Under the pieces are notes generated by a model. The model worked only from the letters and a program-made list of their open reading frames with translations. It was not told the origin of the DNA and did not search any database. The position numbers and the translations under genes are program-made. From NCBI RefSeq assembly GCF_009730915.1, contig NC_052490.1, positions 31,558,625 to 31,622,624 on the forward strand: DNA of 64,000 nucleotides, read 5' to 3'. Below, one piece after another: positions 32,691 through 46,488 of this stretch (position 1 is its first letter; each line of letters begins with the position of its first letter). This stretch comes from Dioscorea cayenensis subsp. rotundata (lineage: Eukaryota > Streptophyta > Magnoliopsida > Dioscoreales > Dioscoreaceae).

Positions 32691-33553
32691 TGACGTTGAT
32701 TTTTCGAATCTTGAGGTCATAGAAGTCCGCTTGACTCTATGTGATGTATGCTTCGGTTTTTTGTGCAAGTTATATGCATGGAACTTATAGACTTATAGTA
32801 CAAGAAAAAATAAATCTTCATGTTAATGCAGGGATTATTAGCGTCAAATACAATGGACTTAGATGTGATCAACCTCAAAATTAAGTACTGAAGTGATGTT
32901 TCTTTTCTTGGAATGTTCAAGATGTTTTTGGCTTTATGGCCACTTCAATTGAATAATTGGGAAAGAATTGTGATAAGCATTGACAATTGAGCAATTTATG
33001 CTCCAATTGTTTTAATCCAGAGACGGTGGACTTAAGTGAATGGCCGCATTCGATTGTAACCAATATATACGTCAGATTGGCCCTTGTATTTTGTTTTCTT
33101 TCCCTTATATTGGTCTTATGATCGGATGCACGTTATATATATATATATATATAATTAGTTGATAATTTAAAATTTATAAAAATTTATATTAATTTTTAAA
33201 AATTATTTTTATTTAAAACATAATTTAATACAATATGGAGTTAAATATGATTTATTAAAAATTGTAAAAATATATTACCTATAAAAAAATTAAAATAATA
33301 TTTTGTATTTTATAAAATTTTTAAATAAATAAATAAAAAGGATCAAATAATACTTTTTAAAATGAAAAAATAAAAACAAACCGAAGAAAATAATTATTAA
33401 GGGTATGTTTATTATTTATGTATTTTACCCTGTCAATAGAGTCAACAGTGATTTAGGAAAAATTAAAATCAAGAAGAAAGTGGTGGGGGTTTAGCGAAGG
33501 GCAACACAACAAAAGAGAGAGAAATAATTCATGGAGCAATTTGATATCATATA
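32691..33553. other. 3' flank of UGT gene 5
   Basis: AT-rich, no gene. A TA dinucleotide run sits at about 33131-33152. Otherwise nothing is recognised. Confidence 0.5.
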
Positions 33554-35668
33554 TGTCAAGCCTCGAACTCGGCTCACCAGACCCGGTGCGCTGACAAACA
33601 GCCGCACACCTACAAGGCCGAGACCCATTTGACGTATAAGGCCTCAAAATCCGATTTTCAAAGCGGTGAGCTATTAAACTCTTGATTTGAAAAAAAAAAA
33701 TTAGACAATAGATTATGAGTTTGACAACCCAATAAGTACCCACTAAAAATATCGGAATCATAAGAGTTTTAAAACTTCAAAAAATAACAAAATATAATAA
33801 AATACAAGTTTGTCAGAAAATTCAGAAGTCAAGTTTTTTTTCAATAAAATATAACTAATCAAAAAGTCAAACATATATGTCCCACCAATAACTATTGCCA
33901 AAACAAAATGTCAGAGGTCATATGTTTACCCTCGGTGGCTCGAGTCAGAATATCGAAGGTCATAAGTTTACCCTCGGTGACCCGAGCCAGAATTATCAAA
34001 AGCCGTTATTCTTCACCGACGGAACGGTGGGAAACTATAGTTTCTATTTCACAGATACATGTTGACATGTTCAATGTTTAACCCCCAATGACAGGGTTAT
34101 TGCAAATTTAGTTAGGGACTATAAGTTACTATGACAAAATATATAATGTCCAAACATTTATCAGAACAAAATACATAAATTTTGATGATCCAGTTTTCAG
34201 ATAAAAATAATTCAATTCCATTTCATTTCCAAAACTAAATACTTACATACGAATTGCAAATAATAAATAAATAAGTAATTCAAAATATAAATCGAAATAA
34301 TAAGCATTTTTCTCAAAAATTTCAAAAATTCAAAAAATCTAGAATTTTCAAGTATATACATATAATAGGATTTATATGTAAGATACTTACTTACCTGATT
34401 AACGGCTAGATTTCGAATTCATTCACCAATCGAGTTTTCTCAGAAATCCTATATCTGGGAATAACCCATCAGAATTACAAACAAAACAAATTTTAAAATC
34501 CACATGAATGCAAAAACATTCGAAGCTACAAAAGTCGTGACTAATAATTAATTCCCCTTAACATTGAAATCAGCATAGGTTTGAGAATTTTAGCCCAAAT
34601 CAGAAATTTCAAACTTCTAAAAAAACTAGCCATCTACATCTATAACATAACCAAATATCACAAAGATTTGAGAACTGCACAATTTAAGCGATCACTTTTA
34701 AAAATAATAATTATGCAAACCAACAATTTTAGACATGCCTCTTACAATAGAGATATCTCACAACATATAACTTCAAATAAGATCAAAATTTAAGATCATA
34801 TAATTAACTCAAAATTAAACAACTTTATTATTAAACATGAGTCTTGATTCAACCACTAAGATCCTCAAATTCTCTGATCAAAATTCATGCTTCCTGCATA
34901 AATGCCATTGAGCACCACTATAGAAATCTGATTATATCTCACAAATTACATGGCTAAAAATTCTGAAATTTTGCAAAGTCAAAGATAAAATCATCCTCTA
35001 TAACTTTCTTATATAAATATAAATCTAAATCATAACTTACAACCATGAAATTAATCAAAACCTGTTCAAATGCGGCACAAAAATCATGTCCGCGTCACCT
35101 CTGTTTAAAACTTATAATTTACATGATACTTATGTAAAAATTCTGAAATTTTGCAGGTATTTATCCAACGTCGAACTCTACAAGTTTCTCATTCGACTCT
35201 CCTCCAAATTCGGCCTCCAAGACCCCTAAAATCGAATAGGAGTTTATGCTATGCTATCAGGAATTTTTTGAATCTTATCCTCAAATTAAATCAAATCAAC
35301 ATCCTCACCAAACTCTAACCCTAACTAATAACATGCCACAACAATCATAAGAAAGAACATCAAAAAAATAAATCAGAACTTTACCTCAATAATAATTGTG
35401 AAATGAAAACCCTGACGACGCGACCTTTCTCCCGTCCTTGCTGTTGAAACCACCCGCAAATAGGGAGAGAAAGAGATGAGGCAATGTCTCTATCTTTTTT
35501 TTCCTAAACGGCGATTTAAAACAAAAAGAGGTGAAGAAACGGTTAGAGTTTTAAAACTAAAAACAAAAATCAACCACTAGGATTAAAAGTAAAAACAATA
35601 GCTATGATTTAATTAAGGATTAAAAGTAAAAACAATAGCTATGATTTAATTAAGGGGTGGGGCTCACA
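33554..35668 (+). mobile_element. Long solo-LTR-like repeat, copy B (2115 bp), TSD ATATA
   Basis: Begins TGTCAAGCCTCGAACTCGG and ends GGGGCTCACA. ATATA is repeated at 33549-33553 and 35669-35673. It is colinear with copy A, including TACCCTCGGTGACCCGAGCC and GTGGGAAACTATAGTTTC. The different target duplication from copy A argues for separate insertions rather than one insertion later duplicated with the gene. No coding capacity. Confidence 0.82.
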
Positions 35669-35673
35669 ATATA

Positions 35674-37679
35674 TCTATATTTATGGGGCAAACAAGAACA
35701 ATACCACGGATAAAAAATGCAAAACAAAAATACAATGGTTCTAAATTTGGAAAGAACCCATATGTTTTCTACAAATTTACAGTACTCTCTCCAAAAATAT
35801 CAATAATTAACCCAAAAAAATTTTACCCAAAAGTTTCTCTTAAACCGATTTTCTATTGGTCTACTATTGACGTGACACCTTCCACAAAATCTCAACATGA
35901 TCACGATAAGATTAATTAACCAATATTTTCACCACTTTAATCAGGCCTCTGTTTCTCTCACAAATTTAACAAGAGGTTTAGACAGCCGTCCACCCAACTC
36001 CTTTTACCCTTTAAATCATGTACTTTCCTCTCTTTCTATGCTTTTATATTATTATTTAATTTTTATAGTACTTTTATTTTCTTCCCAGTGTCTTCAGTAA
36101 AATGATTGTCATTTGTGTTCAATATTACGGATAATCAGGACATAAACGTCTGTCTACATTCTGCAAACATTTTACTAATTGTTTATTACATATCATATAT
36201 GGTTAAATTTATTTTACACTAATATAACTAGTATGATATTATTATTATTGTTGTTTTTTTTAATGAAGTTATTGCTGCTGTTGTTATTTAAATACGCTTT
36301 CATTTTTAATTCAATGTTTAATGGCCTCGGATTGAAACAAGAAAATACTTAATATTCATGCCCTCAATTTTATCAAGATTGACTCTTGTTTTATTCACAA
36401 ATATATATTTTTATTAAATTTGGTGAAACAAATTTTTACGCAAACCACACTAAATATTTCCTATTGTTAAGTATTATAACCTTCCCAATGACTTTTTGGG
36501 TGTGTTTGTTTTGATGAATTTGAAAATTCTTTGTAGTTGAAATTACAAAGTTCCTTAAAATAACTTGTTTGGTTTGATAGATTTAAAAAATTAACTGGAT
36601 TTCAAACAACTCATCTACTATGTGTGGGTGAATTTGGAACTACTCCAAAATTGGGCGTAGTTCCAAATACTGAACTTGAGACTTCTTTACATGAGGTTTG
36701 ACTGGATTTGGAGTTTTCTTCACGTGAGGCTTTCTTCGAGGGTGACTGCATTCTCATCACCACTTTCCCATTTTCAGCCCCTTCTCCTCTCCTTACTCTT
36801 TGGATCTCAAAGTTTTATTCTTGTGCTTCATCAACCTCAACATCCGGTTCTTCATCGACATCCTATCTTTTCACCCTCTTGTTGTGCTCACCAGGTTAGG
36901 GATGATAATTTTTTTCTACTTTTGCTATTGTTGTGTTAAATTTTTGTTGTTTTGGATTTATTTATATCTTTATTTCTAATTGAATGCATGAATTTCAGTT
37001 GCTTGCCGATTTGGACTAGTTAGAGAGAATCCCAACACCAATATGCTATTAACTGGTTAATGTTCAAAATGGAGAAACACCAAATAAACAAGATCCATCA
37101 TAGTTCTTCGATTTATTTTCAAGATCAACCATAGTCCACATTTTTTTAGAAGATTAAAGTTTTTTTTAATCTTAAATAAAAGCTAATGAAAAATAATTTA
37201 AAATCCAACTTCAACACAAAAGTAGGATTGGTTAAATGAATACTTGTTGAAATTAAAAATGTAATTAATTTTAATGATATCTATTCGTAATCCAAATTCT
37301 ATTGTTGATCATATAATTAAAAGCCATATTCAAGATATTTTGTCAGTATATAAAGGTTTTTTTTGTCTAAAGTATTGTCAGAAATTATTGAGATTGTAGA
37401 AAATTTGTTTTGAATATTTTCTTTATTAGGAAATTGTAAGGGCTATCTGTACATTCATCAAGATTAGGGAATTAGTTACAATTCATTATTTCCCCTGTCA
37501 GCAGATTGTATGAGCTATAACTTGGTTAAGATAACAGGATTAATTGAGATTGAGAAATTTTTTTTATTATTATTATAAATAAGGACAGCAAGAAGGGAAA
37601 ACCCTTCCGTACGTGTAAATAACTTGACCAAATCAAGATCAAATGAAAACTATTTTTTCATCAGATTTCAAAGTGAAAT
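35674..37679. other. AT-rich intergenic, partly like the gene 2 upstream region
   Basis: No gene is supported. Roughly 36300-37400 shares ordered words with 10380-11170. A possible 87-codon frame at 36676 has no family likeness. GGGTGTGTTTGTTTTG near 36498 resembles a PIF/Harbinger-type terminus but I find no partner end. Confidence 0.45.
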
Positions 37680-38770
37680 ATATATATCCATATCCACTTG
37701 ACAATTGGGTCGGAGGTAGAGAGCATCACAAGACATTTGGGCCAACCTCTTTAATGACTGTAATTTTCTCTGAATTACTATTAGGCAATTTGCACAAGAT
37801 ACTCTTTTGAAAGATTTGCTCTTTCGAACAGCAAATTCCCTCAAGATTGCTTCTTTCTTCAATTCCATTCCAGACTGTTCCTATGATGGAGATTTCTCAG
37901 TTCGCTCTTTCTAAAAGTTCTTTATAGATGGAGAAACCCGTTGAACCTTATAATCTTCCTTTTGGAAAGTGAATTGTCCAAGCAAAATTACTCTATTTTG
38001 TTGGCTAACTGGTGAAAACAAAATTCTAACACTTGATAACCTAGCCAAAAAGAGTTGTAACACGCAAATTGCTATTGGTACTTGTGTTTTATGTCACAAA
38101 ACATTAGAATCAACAGAGCATATTCTTCTTAAGTGTGACTTTGCAAAAAAAATTTGGGCTTTCTTTAGACAAAATTTACATCCACAACTTCTTAATAAAG
38201 TTGTTTCCGAGGTATGGACTTCTTGGATTCACTCCATAGAGGTTCAGTAGTGAACTATGTGGAGCTATCTTCTTGAACATTTGGCTTGAAAGAAACAAGC
38301 ATATCTTTTATTTGCATGCTATAATTTCATGTTCAGTTATACTTAAAATTATTCACATGGTGTTGGATTAGGTTTCTAAAGCTAGGGACCCACATCAAGT
38401 TTCTGCGGATTCTACTCAAAGATTGAAGCGCTCACTTGTCTTCCTGAACGTGAGGCCAGATGACAATACCAGCATGGACTAGTTACTTCAAGGTTCTACA
38501 GTCGTTTTTGGCAGTTTGAGTAGATCTCTGTTGCCTTCTCGCGGATTTTTTCTTTCAACTACATTATATGTTTTCCTTTTCTTTTCTTTGTTTCTACTTC
38601 GGGTCATGTTGGACCTTGTTACGTGTTTGTCACCCCTGGTGATGGACCTTTTGTTGTTTCTGTTGTTTGTTCCTTTTGTTTTTGCTTCGTTCATTATTTT
38701 TTTTTCAATAAATTCATGGTTTATCCACTTTTATATAAAAAAATTGATCAACATAAAAAAAAAAACAAAA
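37680..38770 (+). pseudogene. 5'-truncated LINE 3' end (zf-RVT region) with poly-A
   Basis: The frame 37969-38250 reads CPSKITLFCWLTGENKILTL and CVLCHKTLESTEHILLKC, the C-x2-C...H-x4-C zinc-binding domain found after the reverse transcriptase in plant LINE ORF2. Upstream, 37680-37968 is a frameshifted continuation of the same protein. Downstream is a non-coding tail ending in an A-rich stretch (38755-38770). It matches the minus-strand copy at 44818-46000. No reverse transcriptase core is left. Confidence 0.8.
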
Positions 38771-40049
38771 AGAACATCCTAAATATAACCTTTGGATCTA
38801 GGGAATACGTATATATGTAGACTTGTTAAATAATACCATTAAGAACACGAAGGCTCTTCCTTTGATTATCATCTCCTCAATTTTTCATCTTCATAAAACT
38901 TAATCTTCCATCTTCCTTTGAATTAACTAAGACATAATGGAGGAGGACTTCTAAGCTTTGTGTTCATTATATCGAAAATATCTACTTCAAAAATACTCCA
39001 CGTACTTGATCCTCATATTTGCGAGCATGTTTTACTCTTGATCTGAAAACAAGGATAAGCATAAATTTATGAGCTTGATAGCGTAGTATGTAGGCCACTA
39101 AAAATAATTGATATCATACAAGCTTTCAAAAATTCAGATTGAAATATATATATATATATATATACTTATATAATTACAAAAAAATATGTCTACCAAATTA
39201 TGATTGAATTAAAGAATTTCAAAGTTATTTATTAATACTCGATGATCTGAGTCATAATTTCATAGTCATTCATTTATTCTTGGTGATTAGATCCAGATTA
39301 TTAGTTATTATTTTACCTACAAAATAGTGTGAAACTATAGTTTCTTTTGCACAGAGGTGCAAGTTGACATGATCAGTGTTTAACTCTTAATAATAGGGTT
39401 ATTGCATAGTTTATTTGGAGACTACAAATAGTTATAACAAAATAACCGAGCTTCAAAAATATCAATAAAGTAAAAAATCAGAGATATCAAGGTTACGGAA
39501 GTAAAAAATATTTATCAAAATAAAATCCACAAATTTTCAAATCTTAAACTAAGTTAAGAGTATAGAGTAATTTTTATCCATTTTTCAATAAAATAATCCA
39601 ATTATTTTCTCAAAATAATTAGTAACCTCAACAATTCAATAATTAACCAGTATAATCAACTACTTGAATAAATAAATAATTTAGTAACAATAGTGGCTAA
39701 AGTTGATAAATAATTAAATAGAGAATTAAATGAATAAATAACCAATACATAATTTTTGAAAATAAATAAATAAGTAGAAATAATTAAATAAGTATATTCA
39801 AAAGTGTTGAAAATCTAACATTTATGTGTGTGTATTAGAATGGGAAATTTTCAAAAAAAAAAAATTTATAGTATCAAAGTTTTGCAAAATACAGAGGTTT
39901 GTTTTTTTTCATATTTAAACTATGTGGTTTCTACAATTAGTAAAAAAAGAAGAAAAAAAAAACTTTAACAGTGTTGACTCACAAGGTAAAATCTTCATTT
40001 TATTTAAAAGTAATTTCATTTGGCATAAAAAAATTTATATATTGTTATG

Positions 40050-41510
40050 TCTGACAACATGAATTGGCATTATATGACACTTCAATAGGTGACATGATAA
40101 AAGAAGATGATGTGGCGATGGTAACTTGCCAAAAAGAATGAGTGACTAGAATGATGATGTGACTAATGCTTACTGTCATTGCATAAGATACAAAAGCCAA
40201 AAGATCATGATGGAGCCTATGTTTAGTGATTTTTCTCTCAATGGTTCATGTGATGATCAACTAATTTTAAAAAGTGCTTCAAGTTAAATCTATCTCTTCA
40301 AGAAGGCTAAGTTTTATTTAAGGTATGTTTATTTATCCTCGGTAAGATCCGGGATGATAGATCATATCCTTGCTAAAACTCATTTTTGGAAAGATCTATC
40401 TAAAATAAGAGAGAGGGATATTTTATTATTGGCAAGAATTAAAGATCATGAAGATTGCATGGAGCTTAGTTTGGTATGAAGCTATTTGAAAACACAAACT
40501 AAGCTAGGCAAGAACAAACTTAGTTGGTGTGAAGATATTTGAAGACACAAACTAGGAACAAGCTAATGAGATTATCAAGATCATATTTAGCAACACAATT
40601 TGAAGAAAGATCCAAGAGCTAATTATGGGCGGAGCTATTCAAGTAGCCTAATCATGTATGGAGATTGATTAAAGATTACTTGAGATATGATTGAATATTT
40701 GAAGATCCAAGCATGGATGATTGAAGATCATGCTTGAAGATGTTGAAGGGTAAACTTGGATGAGATGAGACCAAGTTTAGTAACAATATTCCACGAGTCA
40801 AACGAATATTATTTGGGAAGACCAAACTTGGGCCAAGTTTGGAAAGAAGATCGAGAGATCTTCGATGACCATCTTTGGTGAGATGGTTGTGTATGCCTTG
40901 GTAAGCACATTCCCCGGGAAAGGGGACTTGCTTAAATGATGTGAGAAAGGAAGAAGCTGTAGGCAGGAGAAGCTCGGGTCGAGTCAACTGCTACGAGACG
41001 GACTGAAGGAACCGGGAAGGTTGAAGGACATAGATTTGGGTGCAACTGGCTAGAACTCAGTCATTTTCAGCAAAGTGGGCAATGTTGCAACTGGGTGTTG
41101 CAACATCTAACTTTAAAAGGTGTCCAAGTTAAAAAGCCGCGAAGAATTCTAAAAGAGGAAGGTTTATTTGGACGTCAGTGCGTCTATATAAGATATACTA
41201 GTTGAATATTTAGGATGAGCCACGGAGTGAGAGACCCTTCGGTGAATGTTGAAGAGAGTGGGCATCGGGCAATTTTAAGAGTATATTCTTTGTCTTAAGA
41301 GAGTAAGGGAGTGATGTAATCTTTATTCTATAACCTCTTTTAGTAGATTGTTTCTGCGGACTTGGCCCCCCAGATGTAGGCAAAGTTGTGCCGAACTGGA
41401 TTACCAACTTGCATGTCTTCTTTCTCTTGTTTGATTGTGTGTTTGTGTCCAATCTTTGAATGAGTTTTTGAGTGACTAACCTTACCACACTGTCTACCTG
41501 AACCATCATA
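40050..41510. repeat. LTR-like repeat, first copy (approximate ends)
   Basis: Shares with 41880-42965, in order: AAGCATGGATGA, GAAGATCATGCTTG, GACCATCT..GTGAGATGG, GCTAGAACTCAGTCA, GTTGCAACATCTAACTTT, ATTCTAAAAGAGGAAGG, TCTATATAAGA (TATA-like), TTTAGGATGAGCCAC, TGCCGAACTGG. The TATA followed by a T-rich end and a GGTCCCCC/GGCCCCCC segment is LTR-like. There is no internal domain between the two copies. Exact ends and target duplications were not found. Confidence 0.6.
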
Positions 41511-41879
41511 TATATATTTATTTAAATCTATTAATCTTTCCCAAACTTCCAATATTTTTTTTTGAATAAATTGACTATTTTACCCCTATGGGTTAACACC
41601 ATCAAGGGCTTGTTAACAGTTTTTCTCTTTTTTCTTTGCTTAATAAATCATATAGTTTTAAAACGAAAAAAAAATCTCTATTCTTTTTTTTTACAAAACT
41701 GGGAAACCTCAAGGTCTTTTTTTTTTTTAATTTTGTTATTAGATTTTATATGTACCTTTAGTTACTTGACTAACGCCTAGAAACTCCAATTCTTATACCA
41801 ATCAAGTCTTTTGGGATGTTCTACATTTGGGAAGGAATAATATTAGTTTTACCAACAATATGAATTTTACAATGTGTAG

Positions 41880-42965
41880 GGTATGTAAGAAAATAATTTT
41901 GAGACACCTTTGATGCTATAAAGGTTAAGAGACTAAAAGGCATGTGGAGAATATCTACATAATTATCTTTACAAGGGAGATCTATCTGAAGACACAAGTA
42001 TATTTATGGTCATAATTAAATAATTGTGGAGACAAAGCTATTTATGACCATAACTATTTGAAGACCAAGGACAAATCTATTTGAAGGCACTAATATAGTT
42101 CAAGATGATTGAAGCCCAAGCATGGATGAATGAAGATCATGCTTGGAAGATATTGAAGAACTAAACTTAGATAAAAAGTGATGAAGTTTAATAAGAAGAT
42201 ATTGAAAACCGAACTTGGATGAATGAAGATCAAATTTGAAAATTGTAAACAATAAACTTGGATGAATAGAGATCAAGTTTGGAAAGAAGATTTTGAACAT
42301 TTTTTTTAGACCATCTCTAGTGAGATGGAGACGCCTTGGTGGATGCGACCCTCGGGAGAGGACCTACGGATAAGATGTGAGGAGGCAAGGTTGTCGCTGG
42401 TAGTGCATGCTCGGGAGGAGTTGATTGCATCGACTTGGACTGACACACTCAGGATCATTGGGGGCGCCACTAGGTCGCGTTGCAATGGAAGCTAGAACTC
42501 AGTCAAGATCAGTAGGTGGGCCACGTTGAAAGCTGTGTTAAAACAAGAGTTGCAACATCTAACTTTGGAAGGTGTCTAAGTTAGGAAACCGAGAAGATTC
42601 TAAAAGAGGAAGGGTCTATATTTGGGACATTAAGATGTCTATATAAGAGACCTTGGTCTGAGATTTAGGATGAGCCACCAGAGAAAGTCCCTTAGGTAAG
42701 GGTGAGTGAGAGTAGGTATCGAGCAATCTAAAGAGGGTTATTCTTTATTTTTGTGAAAATGAGTGTGAGAGTTATACTCATTATTTTTCATCTCTTTTAG
42801 TGGATTGTTGATCTCCGGGTTTGGTCCCCCTAACATAGACATGTTATGCCGAACTGGGTAACCATTTCATGTGCCTCTTTTCTCTTACGTGTTTGATTTT
42901 ACATTAAGTATGTATGTGTGTTTATATTACATGAGAGATTGAGTTAAAATCACCACACTAGTACT
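41880..42965. repeat. LTR-like repeat, second copy (approximate ends)
   Basis: Direct-orientation relative of 40050-41510, with the same word order and a TCTATATAAGAGACC TATA-like stretch near 42650. The ~350 bp between the two copies contains copy D sequence rather than retrotransposon internal sequence, so these look like two insertions, not the two LTRs of one element. Confidence 0.6.
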
Positions 42966-43395
42966 CCTCCGGAACTAACAACATCCATTTGAATGCCCAC
43001 CTGTTTCTGCAAATTGGTAAATTCAGATATCAATTTTAACATGCTTATATCCCAACATATATATTCAAATGAAATGATATTGTAGAGACAATTATTTAAT
43101 TGAAAAAGGAACAACTTTTCTATTTTGTATTCCACTCGGTTCAACCTCTAAGACCATGAGAAAAGCCAATCAATCTTCATGTTCTGCACAATTACATTAA
43201 TAAGGGCTATATCTCATAAACCTCAAATGCATTAAATCTAAAAGTTTGCAAGTACTTAGCTAATGTCAAACTTTACAATTTTCTTATTTTACTCTTCTCC
43301 AAATGCTACCTCTAACAACGCTGAAATTGAAGATAAATTTATGGTATTTCAATAACAAGATTCTGAAACTTATCGTCTTTACAACTCTTTCGGGC

Positions 43396-44817
43396 TATTT
43401 AGTTAACATAATTTTACATTACCTTGCGGAATAGAATTACTGGAAATGTGATTCCCCAATTCATATTGACTGAAATATTTTACAACACAGTAATAGTTAG
43501 AATATAATATTATTATGTTTGGTTAGGTGAAAATTTTATATTACCAATTGTTTTTTTAGTTAAATATCCTTACCTAATAGCTGTCAAATATATCAAAATT
43601 CATAAGATTTTGATTTAAATATCAGAACTGTTTAATAATAAATATATGTAATTATATAAAAAATTAAATATTTAATTTTTTATCAATATTAATTAGTACA
43701 AACTAAATTATTTCAAATAAAATTTATTTTTTCCCCAAAAATAATATTTGAAAATAAAAATTAATCTGAACTACTTTTCTGATCTCCAACCAAATATTTC
43801 AGCATATACATTTTTATATAAAACATGTGTGGAAAGAAAAACAAAACATGAAATTTTTAAAAATTTTGAATTTAAAAAAAATCGATGTCTTTGTAATTTT
43901 ATTAAATGTAAACAGTATAAAAACAACCCTCACATTACTGTGAATTCTACGTTACCATCTATTGAGTTGATAATGTTCTCACACTAAGAAACCAAATGGG
44001 ATACCTGTTTCAGATTCCAGAAATAATCTAATATTACCCAAATTAAATGCCTTTGAGTAATTATATAATAATCCAGACATTAGCACCCTGTTACTTATCA
44101 TATCTAGGATTTTATGAACCCCTAGAATTGATGAAAGAATACCATGCATATCTTGAAACTCATAACAAATCAAGATACTCACCTACAATCTTTCCAAGAT
44201 CGCATCACAAAAAGAATTAAATACTATCAACCTTGCCATCGCCACCACAATATATAATGATATAGGGAAAGGGAAGTCGGATCCTTGGCTTTTTGGCAGA
44301 TCAAATTTGAGTGACAATGGATGAGGTAGAGGATGATCACATACTTTTAGATAGAATTAGGTCAAATTAAAAAAAAATCGAGAGTGCAGTGATTTGTTAA
44401 AGAAAAAATCAAATCTCTTTTTAAATTAAAACCTATCTATCTATATATATATAGATAATTATATAACTAAAGGCCAGCATTTAGTAAAAGGATGAGGTCC
44501 ACACCTTTATGTTCCACTCAGGGCCTCGTAGATTTTCTTCATCAAGTTTTGTTTTATACCTTGAAGATGCATCGCTGAGAATGCTCAGGTGATGCCAATG
44601 CAGTCTAAAACTCAGTCTGGCCAAGCTTTGAAAACAATGTGACGGCTTCAACTAATGACGTATAGCAACCCTGCCAACCCAATAAGATGTCAAAAATCTT
44701 ATAATTCATCATAAATTCCAATCAAATTAAGTTAAGTCAGTTCCAAGCATCGGAGAATGGGACGGCTTCATATATATCATTGACAAATATTGTAGTTCTC
44801 ATCACATAATTACGGTC
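43396..44817. other. AT-rich intergenic upstream of UGT gene 6
   Basis: No gene. 44600-44635 (CAGTCTAAAACTCAGTCTGG, then CAAGCTTTGAAA) matches the upstream region of gene 5, so this is ancestral UGT upstream DNA now separated from gene 6 by a LINE. Confidence 0.5.
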
Positions 44818-46000
44818 ATTTTTTTTAAAAATAAATGTGGATAAACCACAATTTTATTGAATAAAAGAAATAACATGAAACGGAAGATAAATCCTCTCAC
44901 TAAAAGTGAGGAATAGAACAAAGTACAACAGGAAATAAAAATACAAAAAGAAATACCTGGAAAGGCTGAAGACACTGCCTGGTCCCTCAGGCATGCCCAA
45001 ACTATCAAAAGGAAAGCCTACTCCTGCGCAAGATCAGGGTCGGAATCACCAGTTTGATTTGAGACTTTAACGCTTAACAAATTGAGTGAGCGTTTAATTT
45101 TCTGAGATGCATCATTAAGAGATAGCTGTCGACTATCAGTAGCTGTTGAAAACCAAGAAAGAAGCATGTTAGCAGTGTTAACATTAGCAGTGTTAGCAGT
45201 CAAATGGAAAATACGAGTATTTCGTTCAATCCAGATATTCCACAAGATTGCTCGGGAGATGAGGTCCCAAAGAATTCGGTGTTGAGGGATGAAAGATGGT
45301 AACCAAGTAATCCAAAGTGAAGGAATTGAATGTGGAAAAGAATTAAAGTCTAAGACTTGAGAGAAAATGCCCATATTTGTTTCGAAAAATCACATTCAAT
45401 AAAAAGATGGTTAAGCTTCTCAGAGGCTTGTAACAAAGAACACAGGTATCTGTGGAGTTTTGAATGCTGCACCTTTTCTTGAAAAGATTTCTAAGAGTGA
45501 GAGTTTTATCTTCCCCAGCTAGCCAGCAAAAAAGTGTTATTTTGCTAGGGCAACGGATTTTCCAGAATTGAGAATTATGCGAGCTATGCATTCGACCATC
45601 AATAAAGAATTTATAAAAGGATTTGACTGTGAAATTTATACTTTTTTTTCCAGTGCCCAGATGTGGATATATTCCTGATTATTAGAACAGTCAGTAATGA
45701 TATCTAAGAGAAAGGATAACATATCAGGGAAGCTGAGTGAGAAAAAATCTCTGGATTATTAATATGTTGGATGAATTGTCTGATATTTATCCAAAGAGAA
45801 GTACAATCAGAAAAAAGTGTTGGACAAAGATTTTTGAGCAATTGCCCATCATGCCATCGGTTAAACCAAAAAGATGTGTTAGAACCACTTCTGATAATTT
45901 TGTTTATGCAAAATCGAAAGGGTAGTAATGTGGAATTCACTCCCGCTCAAAAATTATTTCTAGGTGGGTTGTAAAATAAGATTCGTTTGAGCTTCTAAAT
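44818..46000 (-). pseudogene. 5'-truncated LINE 3' end (zf-RVT region), minus strand
   Basis: Minus frames read SNTSFWFNRWHDGQLLKNLC (45704-45940), CPSKITLFCWLAGEDKTLTL and CVLCYKPL (45343-45591), then LWNIWIERNTRIFH (45018-45374). These are the successive C-terminal segments of plant LINE ORF2. The 3' end is an A-run on the minus strand (T-run 44819-44827 here). Frameshifts separate the parts. Same family as 37680-38770. Confidence 0.85.
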
Positions 46001-46460
46001 GAATAGTTAATTTGAATGATTTTAGCCCAACTACTATTTGGATTACAAGATAATTTCTATCACCATTTCCCAAATAAAGTTTTGTTAAATAGCTGAAGAT
46101 TGGGAATTCCCAATCTCCCATGCTGCCATTTTTATCAACAAAAATGTGAGCCGAAAAAGCGCACGCATCAGTCTCCATCTCATTCCCCGCCGCCTTCATA
46201 TAAAAATAATAGAATCCGAAAAAGCATTAATCTAAATTATATATATGCGCGCATGTGCACGCACAGACACAGTATGGCACACAACACACACTTACATATA
46301 CCCAGACAAAAATAATTGACAAAAAATACAGAAAGTGTGAACGTCGACAAGCTAGCTCATCCTGGCATCGACATAATTACTCTCACGTAATGACAAACTA
46401 AACCGGCCAATCGCAATATTTCTTAATAATAAGGACGCACAATTCCCCATCACATACCAC

Positions 46461-46488
46461 CTCCTCCTCCTCCTCCTCCTCCTCCTCC
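46461..46488 (+). repeat. CTC trinucleotide repeat in the 5' leader of UGT gene 6
   Basis: Nine CTC units end directly at the ATG of gene 6. Paralogs have a short CT-rich leader (CACCATCTCCTCT) but no repeat, so this tract expanded in this copy. A CU-rich leader could affect translation; that is inference. Confidence 0.9.

Larger units (their letters stand above)
39015..43395 (+). repeat. Broken copy D of the long solo-LTR-like repeat, with nested insertions
   Basis: Diverged sequence matches copies A-C in order: 39015-39840 (ACTCTTGATCTGAAAA, then GTGTGAAACTATAGTTTCTT), about 41735-41860 (ACTTGACTAACG, then CATTTGGGAAGGAATAA), and about 43170-43395 (GGGCTATATCTCATAAACC, then TTACTCTTCTCCAAATGC). 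Between these lie two insertions of another LTR-like family. Neither terminus is clear, although GAGGTCCACACC near 44490 may be its end. It is older than copies A-C. Confidence 0.55.

Noticed and set aside
36676..36939. 87-codon leucine/serine-rich frame
   Set aside because: No family resemblance, no promoter or splice support, in decayed repeat-like DNA.
40050..42965. One complete LTR retrotransposon with two LTRs
   Set aside because: The ~350 bp between the two copies holds no retroviral-type domain, primer site or polypurine tract and resembles the target repeat instead.
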